Origin: Telopea speciosissima
Taxonomy: Eukaryota; Streptophyta; Magnoliopsida; Proteales; Proteaceae
Reading direction: 5' to 3'
NCBI RefSeq assembly: GCF_018873765.1
Contig: NC_057918.1
Location: 68,196,371 to 68,260,370, forward strand
DNA: 64,000 nt
The notes beneath the pieces were generated by a model that saw only the letters and a program-made list of their open reading frames with translations, was not told the origin of the DNA and did not search any database. Positions within the stretch are counted from its first letter, which is position 1; every line of letters starts with the position of its first letter. This document shows positions 45,176-57,278 of this stretch, one piece after another. The translations under genes and the position numbers were made by a program.

Positions 45176-45775
45176 CAACCCTAATTGGAGATGGAATAAA
45201 AAAAAATATTTTTTAATAGAAAAAAGGTATTTTAAAAAATATTATAATCTAAGGAAAATGAATTATTCTATTTTCTTGAGTGCAGCAAATTTTTTTAGAA
45301 GAATCTATTTTACCCTGGTTTATAGAATTTTTTTTCCAAAAAGTATCAGCTCTAAGATTCTCTTGGAAAAAAGAATCTATTCTGTTTCTTTGTTCCCGGT
45401 CGGCATTAATTGTTGTCAGATGGGTATCCCCACTACTCCAATAATTTCATCATGGAATCTATCGTACACGAATTCCTTTTCTCTTTTTTACCCTCTACCC
45501 TTCCTCTCCTCTCCTTCACCGACGACCCCGCCCCTTCCCTGCAACTCCACCTTTGCCAAACGTTACGCCCAACCCACATCCAATCCTCCTTCCCATCCCC
45601 ATGAGTCCATGACACTCCCCGCTCGTTCAACTCCCCACACCCCCCACTCCCCACCCACTATTGATCAGCCAGACCTTTTCCCCCAGTTCATATGCGTTTT
45701 CCTTCTCTGGCGGTGATGGGTCTCAGTCCTCAACTCTGAAATCTCAAATTCTTGAGACAAAGCATAAAAAAGAAA

Positions 45776-47538
45776 ATGCTTTCTTCCCTCTATCTCAACC
45801 TCAACCCAGCGCCCAATCATTTAATCACAACTTCCCATTTCCATCCACATCAGAGTCAGAGGCTCTCCATTCCTCACTATCCAGCCTTCAACAGTACATC
45901 TCCAATCATCAAATCCTCCAATACCATTTTCACATCTTCCTTCTCTAAACACCCTTTAATCCTCATAAGTTTCAGAACCCAATGCACCACCACAACATGC
46001 CCAACCGTTTATGACGATGAAACCAACCAATATCTTAAACCTGAGCATGTGAAAGAAGAAACCCAGGAAAAGAGCTTCTGGGCTGCCGTTAGTTTGATTA
46101 TAGGCACTGCTGTAGGGCCTGGTATGCTAGGCTTGCCCTCTGCAACCATTAGATCGGGTCCACTTCCTTCAACCATTACGATCCTTTTCTCATGGGTCTA
46201 TGTAATTTCCTCCATACTCCTTGTTGCGGAGCTTAGCTTTGCAGCCATGGAAGAAGATGGGGTTGATGAGGTGAGCTTCACTGGCCTTGCAACCAAGGCA
46301 TTTGGAAGCCGTTTCGGCGCTTTTGTTGCTGTAGTTTATGCTTGCCTTAGCTTTTCCCTTTTGGTCGCCTGTGTCTCAGGTGTTGGCCCTATTATGACTC
46401 AGTGGTTTCCATGGATGAATCCTATAGTTGCTCATGCTTTATTCCCTTGCATTGTTGGTTCTGTTATTGGGTTCTTCCCATTTAAGGCTATTGATGCAGC
46501 AAATAGGCTTTTATGCTTCACCATGCTTCTCTCCATAGCTGCTCTTGTGGGTATTGGTTTATCTGTTGGGAGATCAAACATTTTGGGTTCCCTTGGGTAT
46601 GCTTCGTGGGCACCCTCCGCAGTCTTGCCTGCAATACCTTTAACTGTACTCACGTTGGGTTTCCATGTAATCACCCCATTTATTTGTAAGTTAGCGGGGA
46701 AGAGTCTGTTGGATGCTCGTAGGGCAATACTGTTTGGTGGAGCTGTGCCTCTGTTCATGGTCCTGTCATGGAATTTGGTTATTTTGGGGCTTGCAAGGAT
46801 GAATACAGCCTGCTCTGAAGATCCTATTGGACTCATACTCTCTATAAATGCATCAGCTTTACCAGCAGTTCAAGGTTTCGCATTTTCAGCCTTGGCAACT
46901 AGTTTGATAGGTTATGCTGTCAGCTTCCCAAAACAACTTGTGGATGCCATCGAGCTAATTTTGGGAAGAGAGAAGTCCACTGAAGTTGGTATCAATGATG
47001 GTGGAAATGGAAGGGTGGGGTTCGCTGTGTATTGGAAAGGGGAAAGAGTTGGAACTCCAGGTCAGGTTTCTTTTGTTACATCAAGGTGTATTTCTGGTTC
47101 TACAGCTGAGAAAACATCAGAAAACAAAGGATTTAGTTCAGCTAAAATACCTGTATTGCTGCTTGTCCTCGGTGTTCCAGTGTTCATAGCTTCTTTCTTC
47201 CGCTCAGCTTTTTCTAAAGCTCTTGATTTTGCTGGGGTTTATGCAAATTGCTTCCTCTTTGGGATCTTACCACCTCTAATGGCTTGGATTTACCGATCCA
47301 GAAAAAAGTTCAGGTATTTGAAAGACTCAGTTTCAGCATATAATGCTACCAGTACTATGGGTTATCTAATGTTTCTTCATGCAGACCCAGATATATTTAC
47401 TATATTTGTACTTTCAACTCACTCCATACCTGCATTTACAGATCATCCACTTCTGGAGATGTTAGCATCCTGCCTGGGGGAGATGCTGCTCTTCTGCTAC
47501 TCTTTGGCATTGCTGTCACGTTAGGACTTTGGCATTAG
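45776..47538 (+). CDS. Plastid-type tyrosine/tryptophan permease family protein
   Basis: Two exons, 45776-47313 and 47442-47538 (GT-AG, phase 2), give 544 residues. I chose the ATG at 45776; the frame is open upstream but lacks an ATG. Residues 1 to about 100 are Ser/Thr/His-rich and look like a plastid transit peptide. The Trp/Tyr permease domain (PF03222 type) then starts with KSFWAAVSLIIGTAVGPGML, followed by about ten or eleven hydrophobic helices including LGFHVITPFICKLAGKSLLD and IPLTVLTL. Exon 2 restores the family's conserved end SILPGGDAALLLLFGIAVTL before GLWH, which is lost if the intron is retained (a retained-intron product would end at 47524 with an unrelated tail). The relatives are bacterial TyrP/TutB/Mtr permeases; the expected role is aromatic amino acid transport across the plastid envelope, substrate unproven. 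Confidence 0.85.
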
Positions 47539-48069
47539 ATGTTTAAGAGTAAGAAAATCTGACAAAGACACTTCATCTCAGCAGCTTGGAAACAGAGTTA
47601 TTGTCCTTATATATATCAAATTTTGTCATTCAAGTTTCCAAGAAAATTCAGTTATTCATATTTAATCCTAATCAGTAGTTTTGCTTTCATTCTTTCAGAT
47701 GTTGATGTTTACTGCACAATTAATGAAAGATAAATGGAATTTAGATGAGATTTTAGCATCCTCAATTTATTAACATTCTCAAGTTTATTAATTCCATGAG
47801 TGCAAGGTATTGAAAGACTTGGTTTACAAATTGTACATTGTGGAGAATAATGCGTAAGCTTTGGCTCTGAGATGATGCATTTGATTTCCATTGGCTAAAA
47901 ATATTATGCGCACATTTCAAGCAATCTATAAAAAATTTGGTTTTGGATTTCAGTTGCAGGCCTTGAATTTTTAAATTTAAATGGGAAATTTATTTCCCTT
48001 GTTTGAAACATCCAAGAGTGTCACATACAACCAAATTGACGGTTTGACACCTAGAATGAACAATGGAGC
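47377..48069 (+). repeat. Segment duplicated elsewhere in the window (permease last exon and 3' flank, copy A)
   Basis: It holds the end of the permease intron, exon 2 and about 530 bp of 3' flank. Parts recur at 52316-52570 (matching 47816-48069) and at 54401-54921 (matching 47377-47932). All three share AAAGACTTGGT-TACAAATTG and TAAGCTTTGGCTCTGAGATG. Confidence 0.85.
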
Positions 48070-48228
48070 TGTTGTAATTTGGGTACAAGGGTATTTTTGT
48101 CTTATACCTTAGGGGTATTCTTGTACTTGTACATATTCTAGAAAGTTCCGTAGTCTATTATAAATAAAGTGGGTTGTGGACATAATGTCACAAGCCATTA
48201 TTCTCTAATTCTTCTCTCTATTTCGTTA
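48070..48228 (+). repeat. 5' LTR of copia element 3
   Basis: About 159 bp between TGTTGTAATT and the primer binding site. The right boundary is inferred from the primer site because no second LTR exists for comparison, and the last bases (CGTTA) are not the canonical CA. Confidence 0.7.
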
Positions 48229-48879
48229 TGGTATCAGAGCGAAGATCATTATGGGGATCTGAACCCTAGAAGTTCTCCCTCTTTTAATGCTGCCACCCAG
48301 CACTAGCGCCGCCGTCTCCTCCTTCCCTTTCCAGCATCACCGCCTCCCTCTCTTGGCTCCGCCTCTCTCGCCTCCACCTCCTATCAGCTCCGCCTCCTTC
48401 TCTCGTCTCCGTCTCTCACCTCCGCCATCTTCTAGCGCCTCTCCTCCTCGGAGATTTCTTCCCCCACCCCTTGGTGGTAATTTCTTCCACTAAGGGTTCT
48501 TTTTTATTGCCCCCATGTCTGTTTGAGAAGGTGTCTTTTTCCATTTTTGAGATCTATGTTTTTCTTCGCAGACACTATTTATTTTGCTTGAATTGCCTTT
48601 GCCATTTTTCGAAAGGCTTTTTTGTTGGAATTGTTTTGATCTTTAACCAACCACCATGTCGGGCATGACTATTGACGTTACTTCTCCAGACACTTCGAGT
48701 GATCGTGACTTTCCTACATTTTCCGTGCTTGCTCCATTAAATTGGATGGGAACAATTATTTGATGTGGTCTTGTTCCTGCTTTGTTTTCATAGTGTCTCG
48801 TGGATCTTCTGGTTTTCTCACTGGTGATGCAACAGAACTTGAAGAAGCTGGTCCTATTCAAAACAAATGGCATTCAGAC

Positions 48880-51350
48880 CATAGTACTAAAACTTGGGTC
48901 TCAATACCAACTCGGCCCTTGGAAAAACTGAGTCAAGTCGAGATCTCGCCGAGTTGGTGCATTTTTTTTTTCCAACTCGAAGCCTCAACTTGGTAGGTTT
49001 TAGACCTAGTTTGGGTCTAAAACTTGGTATTCAGCCTATTTTAGGCCATTTAAACACAATGACACTATTAGATTTTGCAAAAACAAAGTCCAAATATGAG
49101 TTTCAATTCGAACCATAGGTTGGTAGGCGATGACGTACTAAAATACCCTGCTGTACACATAATTTAGTAATAGAAAGCAAGCAAAACATTCTATTAATAG
49201 CTGAACAACTTAAATAAGAATTAGAAATGTTGAAGTGATACATCAAACTGTTTAACAGTGTCACAACTATCATCACATAAAATGACTTTGAATCAAGTAT
49301 TCAGTCCCCGCTAGTGTCACATAGTCTTCTGTTTGAGTTAAAATAAAACCGCAAGCGTACGGATCAATCGTAGCTACGGGTCGAACACGAGGAGATATAC
49401 GCCACTCTATTTAACTAACTTAAAAGTAATGCAAAGTGAATCAAATTAAAGTGTTAAATTAAACTAATTAAACTAACGAAAATCAATGCATCCTAACTCA
49501 TAAGCATCTAACAAAATTAAGGGATTAAATCGGCGTCCTAACACATGAGCATCTAACCTATCAAACTAAAGCGAATTGAAAGGAATAAAAATGCAGCCAC
49601 ACATACTAACCACATAAAAAGAAATAAGGGAATAAAAATGCATCCATAAACCACAACCATATAAAATTAAAATAAAAGAAATAGAGGGGGAAGAAGAAGA
49701 AGATAGAGAGAGATAGAGGAGATGGAGAATGAGATTGAGAGTTTAGATAGTAAAACCTGGATGTGCTTGCATGAATGTAAATGAAAAGCTTGAATACTTG
49801 CATAAACTTACCATTGCCTCCTCTTCTAAATCTTCAAGTCTTGTCATCAACTTAAGAACTTAGACTAGAAGGCTTAAAACCTAAACTAGAATTAAGAAAT
49901 TACAACCCAATTGAAGACTTAAATTGAAATTAAAGCATAAACTAAACCTATTATAACCATTAACTAAAAATCATAAAAGCAAACTAGAACTTAGAAAAGC
50001 CAAAAATCACAAATTAGAAGGAGAAGAAGAGAAGAAATTTCACTAAGTGAATGAGCAATTTTTTACAAGAGAGCTAGGGGGTATTTATAGGTGGAAGAGA
50101 GGAGAAGAGAGAAGATGGAAGTGTAGGAGAAATATTCCCTAAGAAAAGAGAATATTCTCTTCTCTTTCCTCTTTTACAATGCCTTGAATCCTAAAAAAGA
50201 AAAAAAAAAAAAAATAGAAAGAAGAAGAAGAGAAGATTGTTTACATAGACCTTCTATTTCTAGAAAAATAAACTTCCAATTCTAACAAGTGCTTCCTTTT
50301 CTTTGTAGATATCTTCTCCAAGCAATAAAATCAAAGCATCTTTGATTTTTCAACCTTCCATAGATGAGAAAATATAAATCTATCCCAAGTAGAATTCCAG
50401 AAGTGCCCTTGAGAAGTTGGAGGAGAGAGAGAGTAAGGGTGATGACTAGGATTCCTTCAAGAATAAATAAAATACCCATTCTGTCCTTCAGAAAACGTGG
50501 AGCATGGGGTGCTTATATAGGTCTCACCATTGTGTTCCTTGCGAAAAATCACCCAAAATAGACCCAAATTTCATCCAATTCGGAGTTGGGGGAGCCCAAG
50601 ATATCTCAAGTTGAAGTTGGACTGTCCAGAACCTTCCAAATGAAATCTTTTGGGTACAGTAAAGTAACTTCTGATAATTGCGTTAAGGCCCCTGAAATCC
50701 GAACTTCCGCTTCACTTTGTCTCCGTCCGACTATCAATAATTATAAATAAATCCCTGCAGACCATTTTCACGCGTCGTTACGGAAACGGCCATAACTTCT
50801 TCGTTTCAACTGGGAATTAAGTGCCGTTTGAACCATTGCGAAGCTGACTCGATGGGCTATGCATCTATTTACACTTCTAAAAAGCTTAAAAACATCTCCT
50901 CCGCATCATCTCCTCCATTTTCACAATAATTCACCTAAACCCTGAAAAGCACAAGAAAGCACCGAGTAACTCTGTCCAATGTGGTAAAATGTATGTTTTA
51001 TGCCCTAAGATTTCACACATAAATGTGCTCATCATCTTCCCATGACTTAGTGTTGCTGTAATGTTGCATATAGTGCTCCACAACAAGCATATAAGAGTTT
51101 GTTGAGCTAGGTAAGTAAATACATAGTAGATGGGTCATTTCCATGGGTCAACCCGAGATCTTGCCGAGATATGTCGAGTTTTGTTGAGTTAGGTAAGTAA
51201 ATACATAGTAGATGGGTCATTTCCAAAGGCCAACCCGAGATCTCGGCGAGATATTGCACTTTTATGTATCGTATGCCATCTCGTCTCGGTTTCTCAGAAA
51301 ACCGAGAAATCCGCCGAGATCTTGTCGATCTCGCGAGTTCTCGAACTATG
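48880..51350. mobile_element. Large hAT-like non-autonomous element inside copia gag
   Basis: The ends are CATAGTACTAAAACTTGGGT and ACTCGCGAGTTCTCGAACTATG-type sequence (right end TTCTCGAACTATG), an imperfect inverted repeat. Flanks ATTCAGAC (48872-48879) and ATCCAGAC (51351-51358) match at 7 of 8. Gag reading is continuous across the removed element. The 2471 bp interior has no transposase. Its outer parts are rich in GAGATCTCGCCGAG words, and a middle section (about 49340-50990) differs in character and may be a further insertion. Confidence 0.7.
51095..51256. repeat. Two-copy tandem repeat of about 81 bp in the hAT-like element
   Basis: GAGTTTGTTGAGCTAGGTAA and GAGTTTTGTTGAGTTAGGTA begin units that both continue GTAAATACATAGTAGATGGG and CAACCCGAGATCT. 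Confidence 0.85.
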
Positions 51351-52315
51351 ATCCAGACAACTATAATGTCCTATCTTCTTAGTTCCATGCTCCCAAATAT
51401 TGCATGGGGTTATCTCTTGCTGGATTCTACCGCCAAGATCTGGAAGGTTGCGAAGGATACTTACTCTCAAGTGGGTAATGATGCTCTTGTCTATGAACTC
51501 CAGAAATAAATTCATGAGACAAAACAGAAAGAGATGACATTATCCCAGTATTTTTCTGAGTTGCGGAGTATGTGGCAAGTGTTAGATTATTATGAAGTTC
51601 TTTGCCTCTTGTCCCACTGATACCTTGAAGTTCCACAAGCGGGAGGACAAGTTTCATGTGTACGTGTTCTTGGTAGGTCTTAACATTGAATTTGACCAGA
51701 TTCGGGCTCATGTCCTGAGTCGTGATCCTTTTCCCACTCTGTGGAGCAGGCGTATGCTATGGTTCAATCAGAAGATAGCCGTCGTATAGCGATGTTACTA
51801 CCTGTTGTTCCAGACCGGTCTGTACTTTTTTCGGGGAGTGGATCCTCTTCCCATATGGAAAATCAGCGTTCCAGTGATCACCCTAGTTCTGACAAGGGTC
51901 CTATTAAATGTGAGTACTGCAGAAAGGAACACCACACCAAAGAATTCTGTTGGAAGCTCCATGGACGACCTGCAAATGGTAAAGGTCGTGGTTGTGGCCA
52001 TGGGACTGGTTCGACTCAGGCACATGAAACCGAAACTATTGAAGGTGCACCAATTGGAGCGTCTCTCTCTCCGGAAGATTTGAAGGTCCAGCTCTGTCAT
52101 CTCCTTACACCGAACAGCACTTCTCCATCTGCACCTGTTGTTACTTCCATGCCAGCCACCTCTTATTCTCGTTTTGCTCACAAATGTACTTTTGTCAGTG
52201 GTCACAGTGTCTATCTTGCATCCAATCCTTGGATAATTGACTCAGGGGCCACCAACTATATGACTGGTTCATCCCATTCCTTTTTTGAGTATTTTCCTGG
52301 TTTAGGTAAGGGTAA

Positions 52316-52570
52316 AGACTTGGTTTACAAATTGTACATAGAGGAGAATAATACGTAAGCTTTGGCTCTGAGATGATGCATTTGATTTCCATTGAAAAAA
52401 AAATACTGTGTGCACATATCAAGCAATTTATAAAAAAGTTGGTTTTGGATTTCAGTTGCAGGCCTTGAATTTTTAAATTTAAATGGGAAGTCTGTTTCCC
52501 TTGGTTTGAAACATCCAATCTTGTTATATATAACCAAGTTGACGCCTGGAATGAACAATTTAGCAGACAT
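52316..52570 (+). repeat. Permease 3' flank duplicate, copy B
   Basis: It matches 47816-48069 closely (GGTTTTGGATTTCAGTTGCA, CTTGAATTTTTAAATTTAAA) and follows directly on the truncated copia element. After the point where copia element 3 begins in copy A, copy B continues with unrelated single-copy sequence. Confidence 0.85.
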
Positions 52571-54400
52571 ATAACTCTCATGGTACTATAGTTGGGAGTT
52601 GATACTAAGTACAAGCCGTACTGAACTAAAACGGAATGTAAATTGCAATCTGGTTAACCTAGAAGTAGTTTCAGATGCAAACCACAGGTAAGGACTGCAG
52701 GACAAAACCTTAGGACCAGAATAGTGATATTTTATAACTTGAGATGGACTTATCTGATGGCCTTGAAAACCTAATTGAGTAGCACTATAGAGGAGAGGAA
52801 TAATCCTTCAAAGTTTGGCCAAGATCCAATAGATAGATCTGGAGATATGGCCATGATAAGCAGACATTTCCAAAATAGTAACTTCCGAAAATAGCAACTC
52901 AGATTTAGAAACTCAGAAATAGAAAGTCGGAATTGGAAACCAGATTTTAGGAATTTTTCAAAAGTACAACTAGGTTCAGAAATAATAATTGAGTTGAGAT
53001 TAGAAACAGAGACAGAAATAGAATGTAGACTGAAAACCAGAATGAGAAAGTAATGCTGGAACAGAGTAAGTAACTGGTGGGAAATAGAAACTGAAACAGG
53101 AAACCAGATTAGCAACTGAACACTGAAGAGGGAAACAGAAATTAGAAATTTGTAGACAACTGAAAATTATAAATTTACAACTGAAAAAAATAGTGACTGC
53201 AAGACAAACATGATAGTAACTAACAGTCAATGCCTGTGCTTAGCAAATAGAATTCAGGAGAATGGAAACTTGCAGCTGCAGGGAAGAACAGTTCAGAAAA
53301 CTGGAGTTTAACAATCAGAATAGCAATAGAGTTTTCTGAAATCCATGGACTGAATCTGGCTATGAAAACAGACTAGAAGCTTAGCAAAATCTGAGATTAG
53401 ATTACTAATAATTCAAGAGAAGAACCAGATTAAGGAAGATAAGAAGGGATATGACCTAGAATCACTACTAGGCCTGCAGGAAGGGAATCACCATGGTTCA
53501 AATAGTCACCGAAATTTTGATGATTTCAAAGGGCTCGAGACGAAAGGTCGCACGAATTGAAGGATCGACCATATTTCAGTCGAAATTTCTGTGTTTCTCC
53601 GAAATCTCGACTTATACTGTATTGTTTCGGCGATATAGTTCAACAGGGTATTATAAATACCCTGCTTTTACCAGGCACATTTGAAATGTCGACCAGACTC
53701 GTCTGTTTCGCTTGCTGGGAGAAGAAAACCCATGTTTTTTGCCACCCCGCCTCAGCGCCTCTATACACTGCTGGAATACGGTGTTGGGGGTTGCCACATC
53801 ACTCCAACAACATCGTTTGCTGCATATTGGTGAAGATTTGGCCACATTCAATAGTTAAAGGTATGAACTTCTTCCTAAAAATGATTTTTTTTGCATAAAA
53901 TACGATAAATACCCTAAAGTTGGTGATGAAATTTTTATATGTCAGACACTAGAGCCTGATATACGGCCTGACAGTGTCAGGTTTTTTTTTTTTCCTCTCT
54001 CTCTATATATATTTTATTATTTTCTATTTTCAAAAAATGGATTTTCCTACAAATGGGGCTCAATTTTGTATAAGTTAGACACCGTTAGCTAGTCTATGGC
54101 CTCACAGAGTCGGATTGGTTTTTTTTTTTGCTGGTAAATATTTTTTAAATTCTAAATTAATTGAAGTATTTAAAAAATTCATAAAAGGGAAAAAATATTC
54201 TGTTTTGGTTTAAAAATAATAAGCACATATGAGATTTATGTTGTACCATATTTGCTTTTGTTGTATCAGACCAATATTTTTTCAAAAAAATTATGAAAAT
54301 TATTTTTAATTAAGATAAAAACATAAGGGTTAGAGGAAAAATAATAAGTAACTACATAGTTGTTGTAGTGGTATCAGTTGATGTGCCTCAGTTAATTATT
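52571..54400. other. Spacer, no gene recognised
   Basis: Bases 52650-53460 are rich in AGAAA/GAAACCAGA words without a clear unit. Bases 53480-53720 have an unusual density of CGA/TCG words (for example CGAAATCTCGAC) resembling plant repeats but no ends were found. Long T runs lie near 53980 and 54120. Confidence 0.4.
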
Positions 54401-54921
54401 CATGCTGACACAGCTATATTTACTCTATGTTTACTTTCAACTCATTCCATACTTGCATGCACAGATCATCCACTTCTGGAGATGGTAAAATCCTGCTTGT
54501 GGAGATGCTACTCTTTGGCATTGTTGTCATGTTAGGACTTTGGCATTAGATGTTTAAGAGTAAGAAAATTTGACAAAGACACTTCATCTCAGCAGCTTGG
54601 AAACAGAGTTATTGTCCTTGTATAGATCAAAATTTGTCATTCAAGTTTCCAAGAGAATTCAGTTATTCATAGTTGGTCCTAATCAGCAGTTTTGCTTTCA
54701 TTCTTTCAGATGTTGATGTTTACTTAGTGAAAGATAAATGGAATTTAGATGAGATTTTAGCATCCTCAATTTCAAGCTTATTAATATTCCATGAGTGCAG
54801 GGTATTGAAAGACTTGGTGTACAAATTGTACATTGAAGAAAATGATAAGTAAGCTTTGGCTCTGAGATGATGCATTGAAAAATAAATAAATACTATGCGC
54901 ACATATCAAGCAATCTATAAG
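54401..54921 (+). pseudogene. Permease last-exon pseudogene with 3' flank, copy C
   Basis: It matches 47377-47932. The intron end and exon 2 are recognisable (GATCATCCACTTCTGGAGAT, then TTAGGACTTTGGCATTAGAT), but small deletions remove part of the ILPGGDAALLLL coding stretch. It has no upstream exon. It is therefore a duplicated gene end rather than a gene. Confidence 0.85.
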
Positions 54922-55805
54922 AAAAAAAGGATTGTTTCTATTTGGCTGCATTATTTCCTTCATTTAGTGATTTTTTGCCCTCCTAATTTGTAATCTTAAT
55001 TGGAGAATAGTTTATAATCAGAGTGGAGAAATACTTCTCTATCTGTACAGAAAACAAGGTGTAAGCAAAGTGGAAAGATGCTTTTGTGCCAGGATACCTG
55101 TGAAACACCCCTAGTTGTTGGAAGCTTTGGGTGAAGAAAAATAAAAGTTTGGGTTTATGTTTCCTTCACAAATGAAAGAGCAGATAAATTGATAAATTTG
55201 CAGGATGAATAATGCATTGCTACACTGGAACCAATGAGATGCAGTGGGAGATAAGCTTGTGGCAGGATCCCATGTAAGGAATAAAACTAGATGTCCAAAA
55301 ATTTTAATAATAAAGAAACAAGGGATTAGATCTAGGCAAGATTCTTGTCAAAGGCTTTAATCAATGTAAGATTCTTAGAAACTAAAGATTTCTAATTGAA
55401 GAAGGAATTCCCAAATCTGAGAATTGATAGAAAGCTTATTAAACAATCCATATTAGAAATTGATTCCAGTACCAAATAACAAGCCTAATGAAAGTTAGAA
55501 ATTTGAGATCCAAATTGGAAAACATGACTTGAAACTTGATTAAATTGAAATCAAACTTGTAGTAAGAAAAATGAATCAGTTTCAAGTTTGAATTTTGAAA
55601 CTAAAAGAAGGTTTAGGTTAGAAACCAATTGCCAAGTATGGAAGCAGAATTGAAATCTAATCACGATTAGATTTGAAGTTTCGGAAAATTCCTAGCTGAA
55701 GAAGTTAAGAAACTCAAAAAAATATAGGATTTTTTTTTTTTAATGTTAAGTACAGAATCAGAACTAGAAATTGATTTGGAGAGAGAACAGAATTGCAGAA
55801 ACTAA
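54922..55805. other. Spacer, nothing recognised
   Basis: AT-rich sequence with many GAAACT/TTGAAA words; no coding resemblance and no transposon ends. Confidence 0.4.
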
Positions 55806-55894
55806 GGCTGTGTTTGGTATGTATTCTTGGAATGCATTCTGTTTTTATCGTTCGAGAATGCGAAATCGACCTAGAATACATACCAAACACAGCT
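55806..55894. mobile_element. Tourist-like (PIF/Harbinger) MITE, second copy
   Basis: GGCTGTGTTTGGTATGTATT and AATACATACCAAACACAGCT are inverted repeats, flanked by TAA on both sides (55803-55805, 55895-55897). It shares the inner CGAGAATGCGAAATCGA motif with the MITE at 44322. Length 89 bp. Confidence 0.8.
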
Positions 55895-56153
55895 TAACAT
55901 TGCAATCAATGAAGAAGAGAAGAGGGCTGGGATCCCAAATGGAGATCTTTTGAGTTAAAAAAAAAAAGAAAACTCATTCTTTACTCAAAACTATCTCCAA
56001 TTGATGAGGTTGTATAATAGATAGAAAGGCCTTCTAAAATTCTTAAATTGACAGGAAAAGAACTCTTAATCACTCTCTCTTATATCAACTTTATTTTTTT
56101 TGGTAAACTCTCTTATACTAACTTAAAGTGATAGATTTGAAAAATAAAAACTA

Positions 56154-56289
56154 GGGAGAATGTTCTCTGTGCCACAGTGCAGCCTACGCCCAGGCACATG
56201 GGCAGCCTGTGCAGGGGGCAGAGTGGTCATTGTACTCACCCCCATGTGCCTGGGCGCAGGTTGCGCTGCGGCACAGAGAACAGCACCCC
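56154..56289. mobile_element. Mutator-like MITE, GGGAGAATGTTCTCTG family, perfect 9 bp TSD
   Basis: It begins GGGAGAATGTTCTCTGTGCC and ends GCACAGAGAACAGCACCCC. The 9 bp TAAAAACTA is repeated exactly at 56145-56153 and 56290-56298. The interior contains CAGGCACATGGG and its inverse CCCATGTGCCTGGGCGCAGG, so nearly the whole element can fold into a hairpin. Confidence 0.9.
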
Positions 56290-56837
56290 TAAAAACTATG
56301 ATGATGTAAGTGATTAAAATAAGAGAAAAGAATCCTACACCTGCGAAATCATATGTCCTCTCACATTTTCTTTCCTCATCGACATGCCCTTTTCTCTCTC
56401 AAACTCTTCCCTGGTATATGAATCATGTTCCCATCCTCTCCCACGGTCCCATCTCCCGTGATCATTGGATGTATGTTGGATTCTATTACATGTGGGCAGC
56501 ATTGACGATCCTCCGGCACCTCTCTCTCTCTCACTGCCCTTTAATCCTTTGTTAACGAACCCTTGTCTGTTATTGGTGAGTACCTGACATTACTGGTACA
56601 AAATCATGGATTTAGTGCACAATATCAGATTGGGTATCGGTTATCCTGAAAAATGATGCAATAACAATACAGATCGCCCACATCGAATGATCTTGCCTCT
56701 AGATTTTCATAAAAATTAAGTGTTTTATCGTTTTACCCCTGATTTGTATTGTTCCATCGATACCAGGATATGATCATCCAATAGGCTGAATCGACCCAGA
56801 ATCCCTTCCTAATTTTCAAGATCTTTATTTCTTTTTA

Positions 56838-56974
56838 GGGAGAATGTTCTCTAGACCGCAGTGCAGGCTGCGCCCAGACACATGGATCTGCCACTCAAGA
56901 GGGCTGGGTGATCATTGTAACCACCCTCATGTGCCTGGGCGAAGCCTGCACTGCGGCACAGAGAATAGTGCCCC
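56838..56974. mobile_element. Mutator-like MITE, GGGAGAATGTTCTCTG family, upstream of the NLR
   Basis: It begins GGGAGAATGTTCTCTAGACC and ends GCACAGAGAATAGTGCCCC, with exact 9 bp flanks TTCTTTTTA (56829-56837, 56975-56983). It is 137 bp and closely related to 56154-56289. Its right end is 304 bp before the resistance gene ATG, so it lies in the promoter or 5' leader. Confidence 0.9.
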
Positions 56975-57278
56975 TTCTTTTTAATAATTTGAATTTTTTC
57001 CTATACGTCCTTGGATTCCAATTCTATCATCCAACTTTGCTCTGCGCCAATAATTCTCAAGTCCTATCATCCAGCTTTGCTGTGGACCAATAGAAGTTAA
57101 AATCATGATGACATACAGATTCCCCACTTCCCTTTTGCTGGGAAAAGTTGCACCCATATTACCCTGCCATACCATGCGTGACAGAAAAAGTTGAGAGAGT
57201 TTACATTGAATTTCTTGCTTTTTTTTTTCTTCACTTTTTCTACCTGCAGAAGCAACTGAAGCGAAGAGAGCAAGAAAA

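Larger units (their letters stand above)
48070..52315 (+). mobile_element. Ty1/copia element 3, 5' part only, with internal insertion
   Basis: The LTR starts TGTTGTAATTTGGGTACAAG (48070) with a TATA box at 48159-48169, and a perfect primer binding site TGGTATCAGAGC is at 48229-48240. A leader follows, then gag from the ATG at 48657 (MSGMTIDVTSPDTSSD). Gag is interrupted at 48879 by a 2.47 kb hAT-like element and resumes at 51351 with capsid sequence and a CCHC knuckle (CEYCRKEHHTKEFC near 51911). It ends in the protease active site (WIIDSGATNYMTG near 52231). Sequence stops being copia near 52315, so integrase, RT, RNase H and 3' LTR are gone. Gag itself has frameshifts and stops (about 51508 and 51620). 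Confidence 0.85.

Noticed and set aside
48287-48493. Proline/serine-rich small protein gene
   Set aside because: It is the CT-rich untranslated leader of copia element 3 between primer site and gag.
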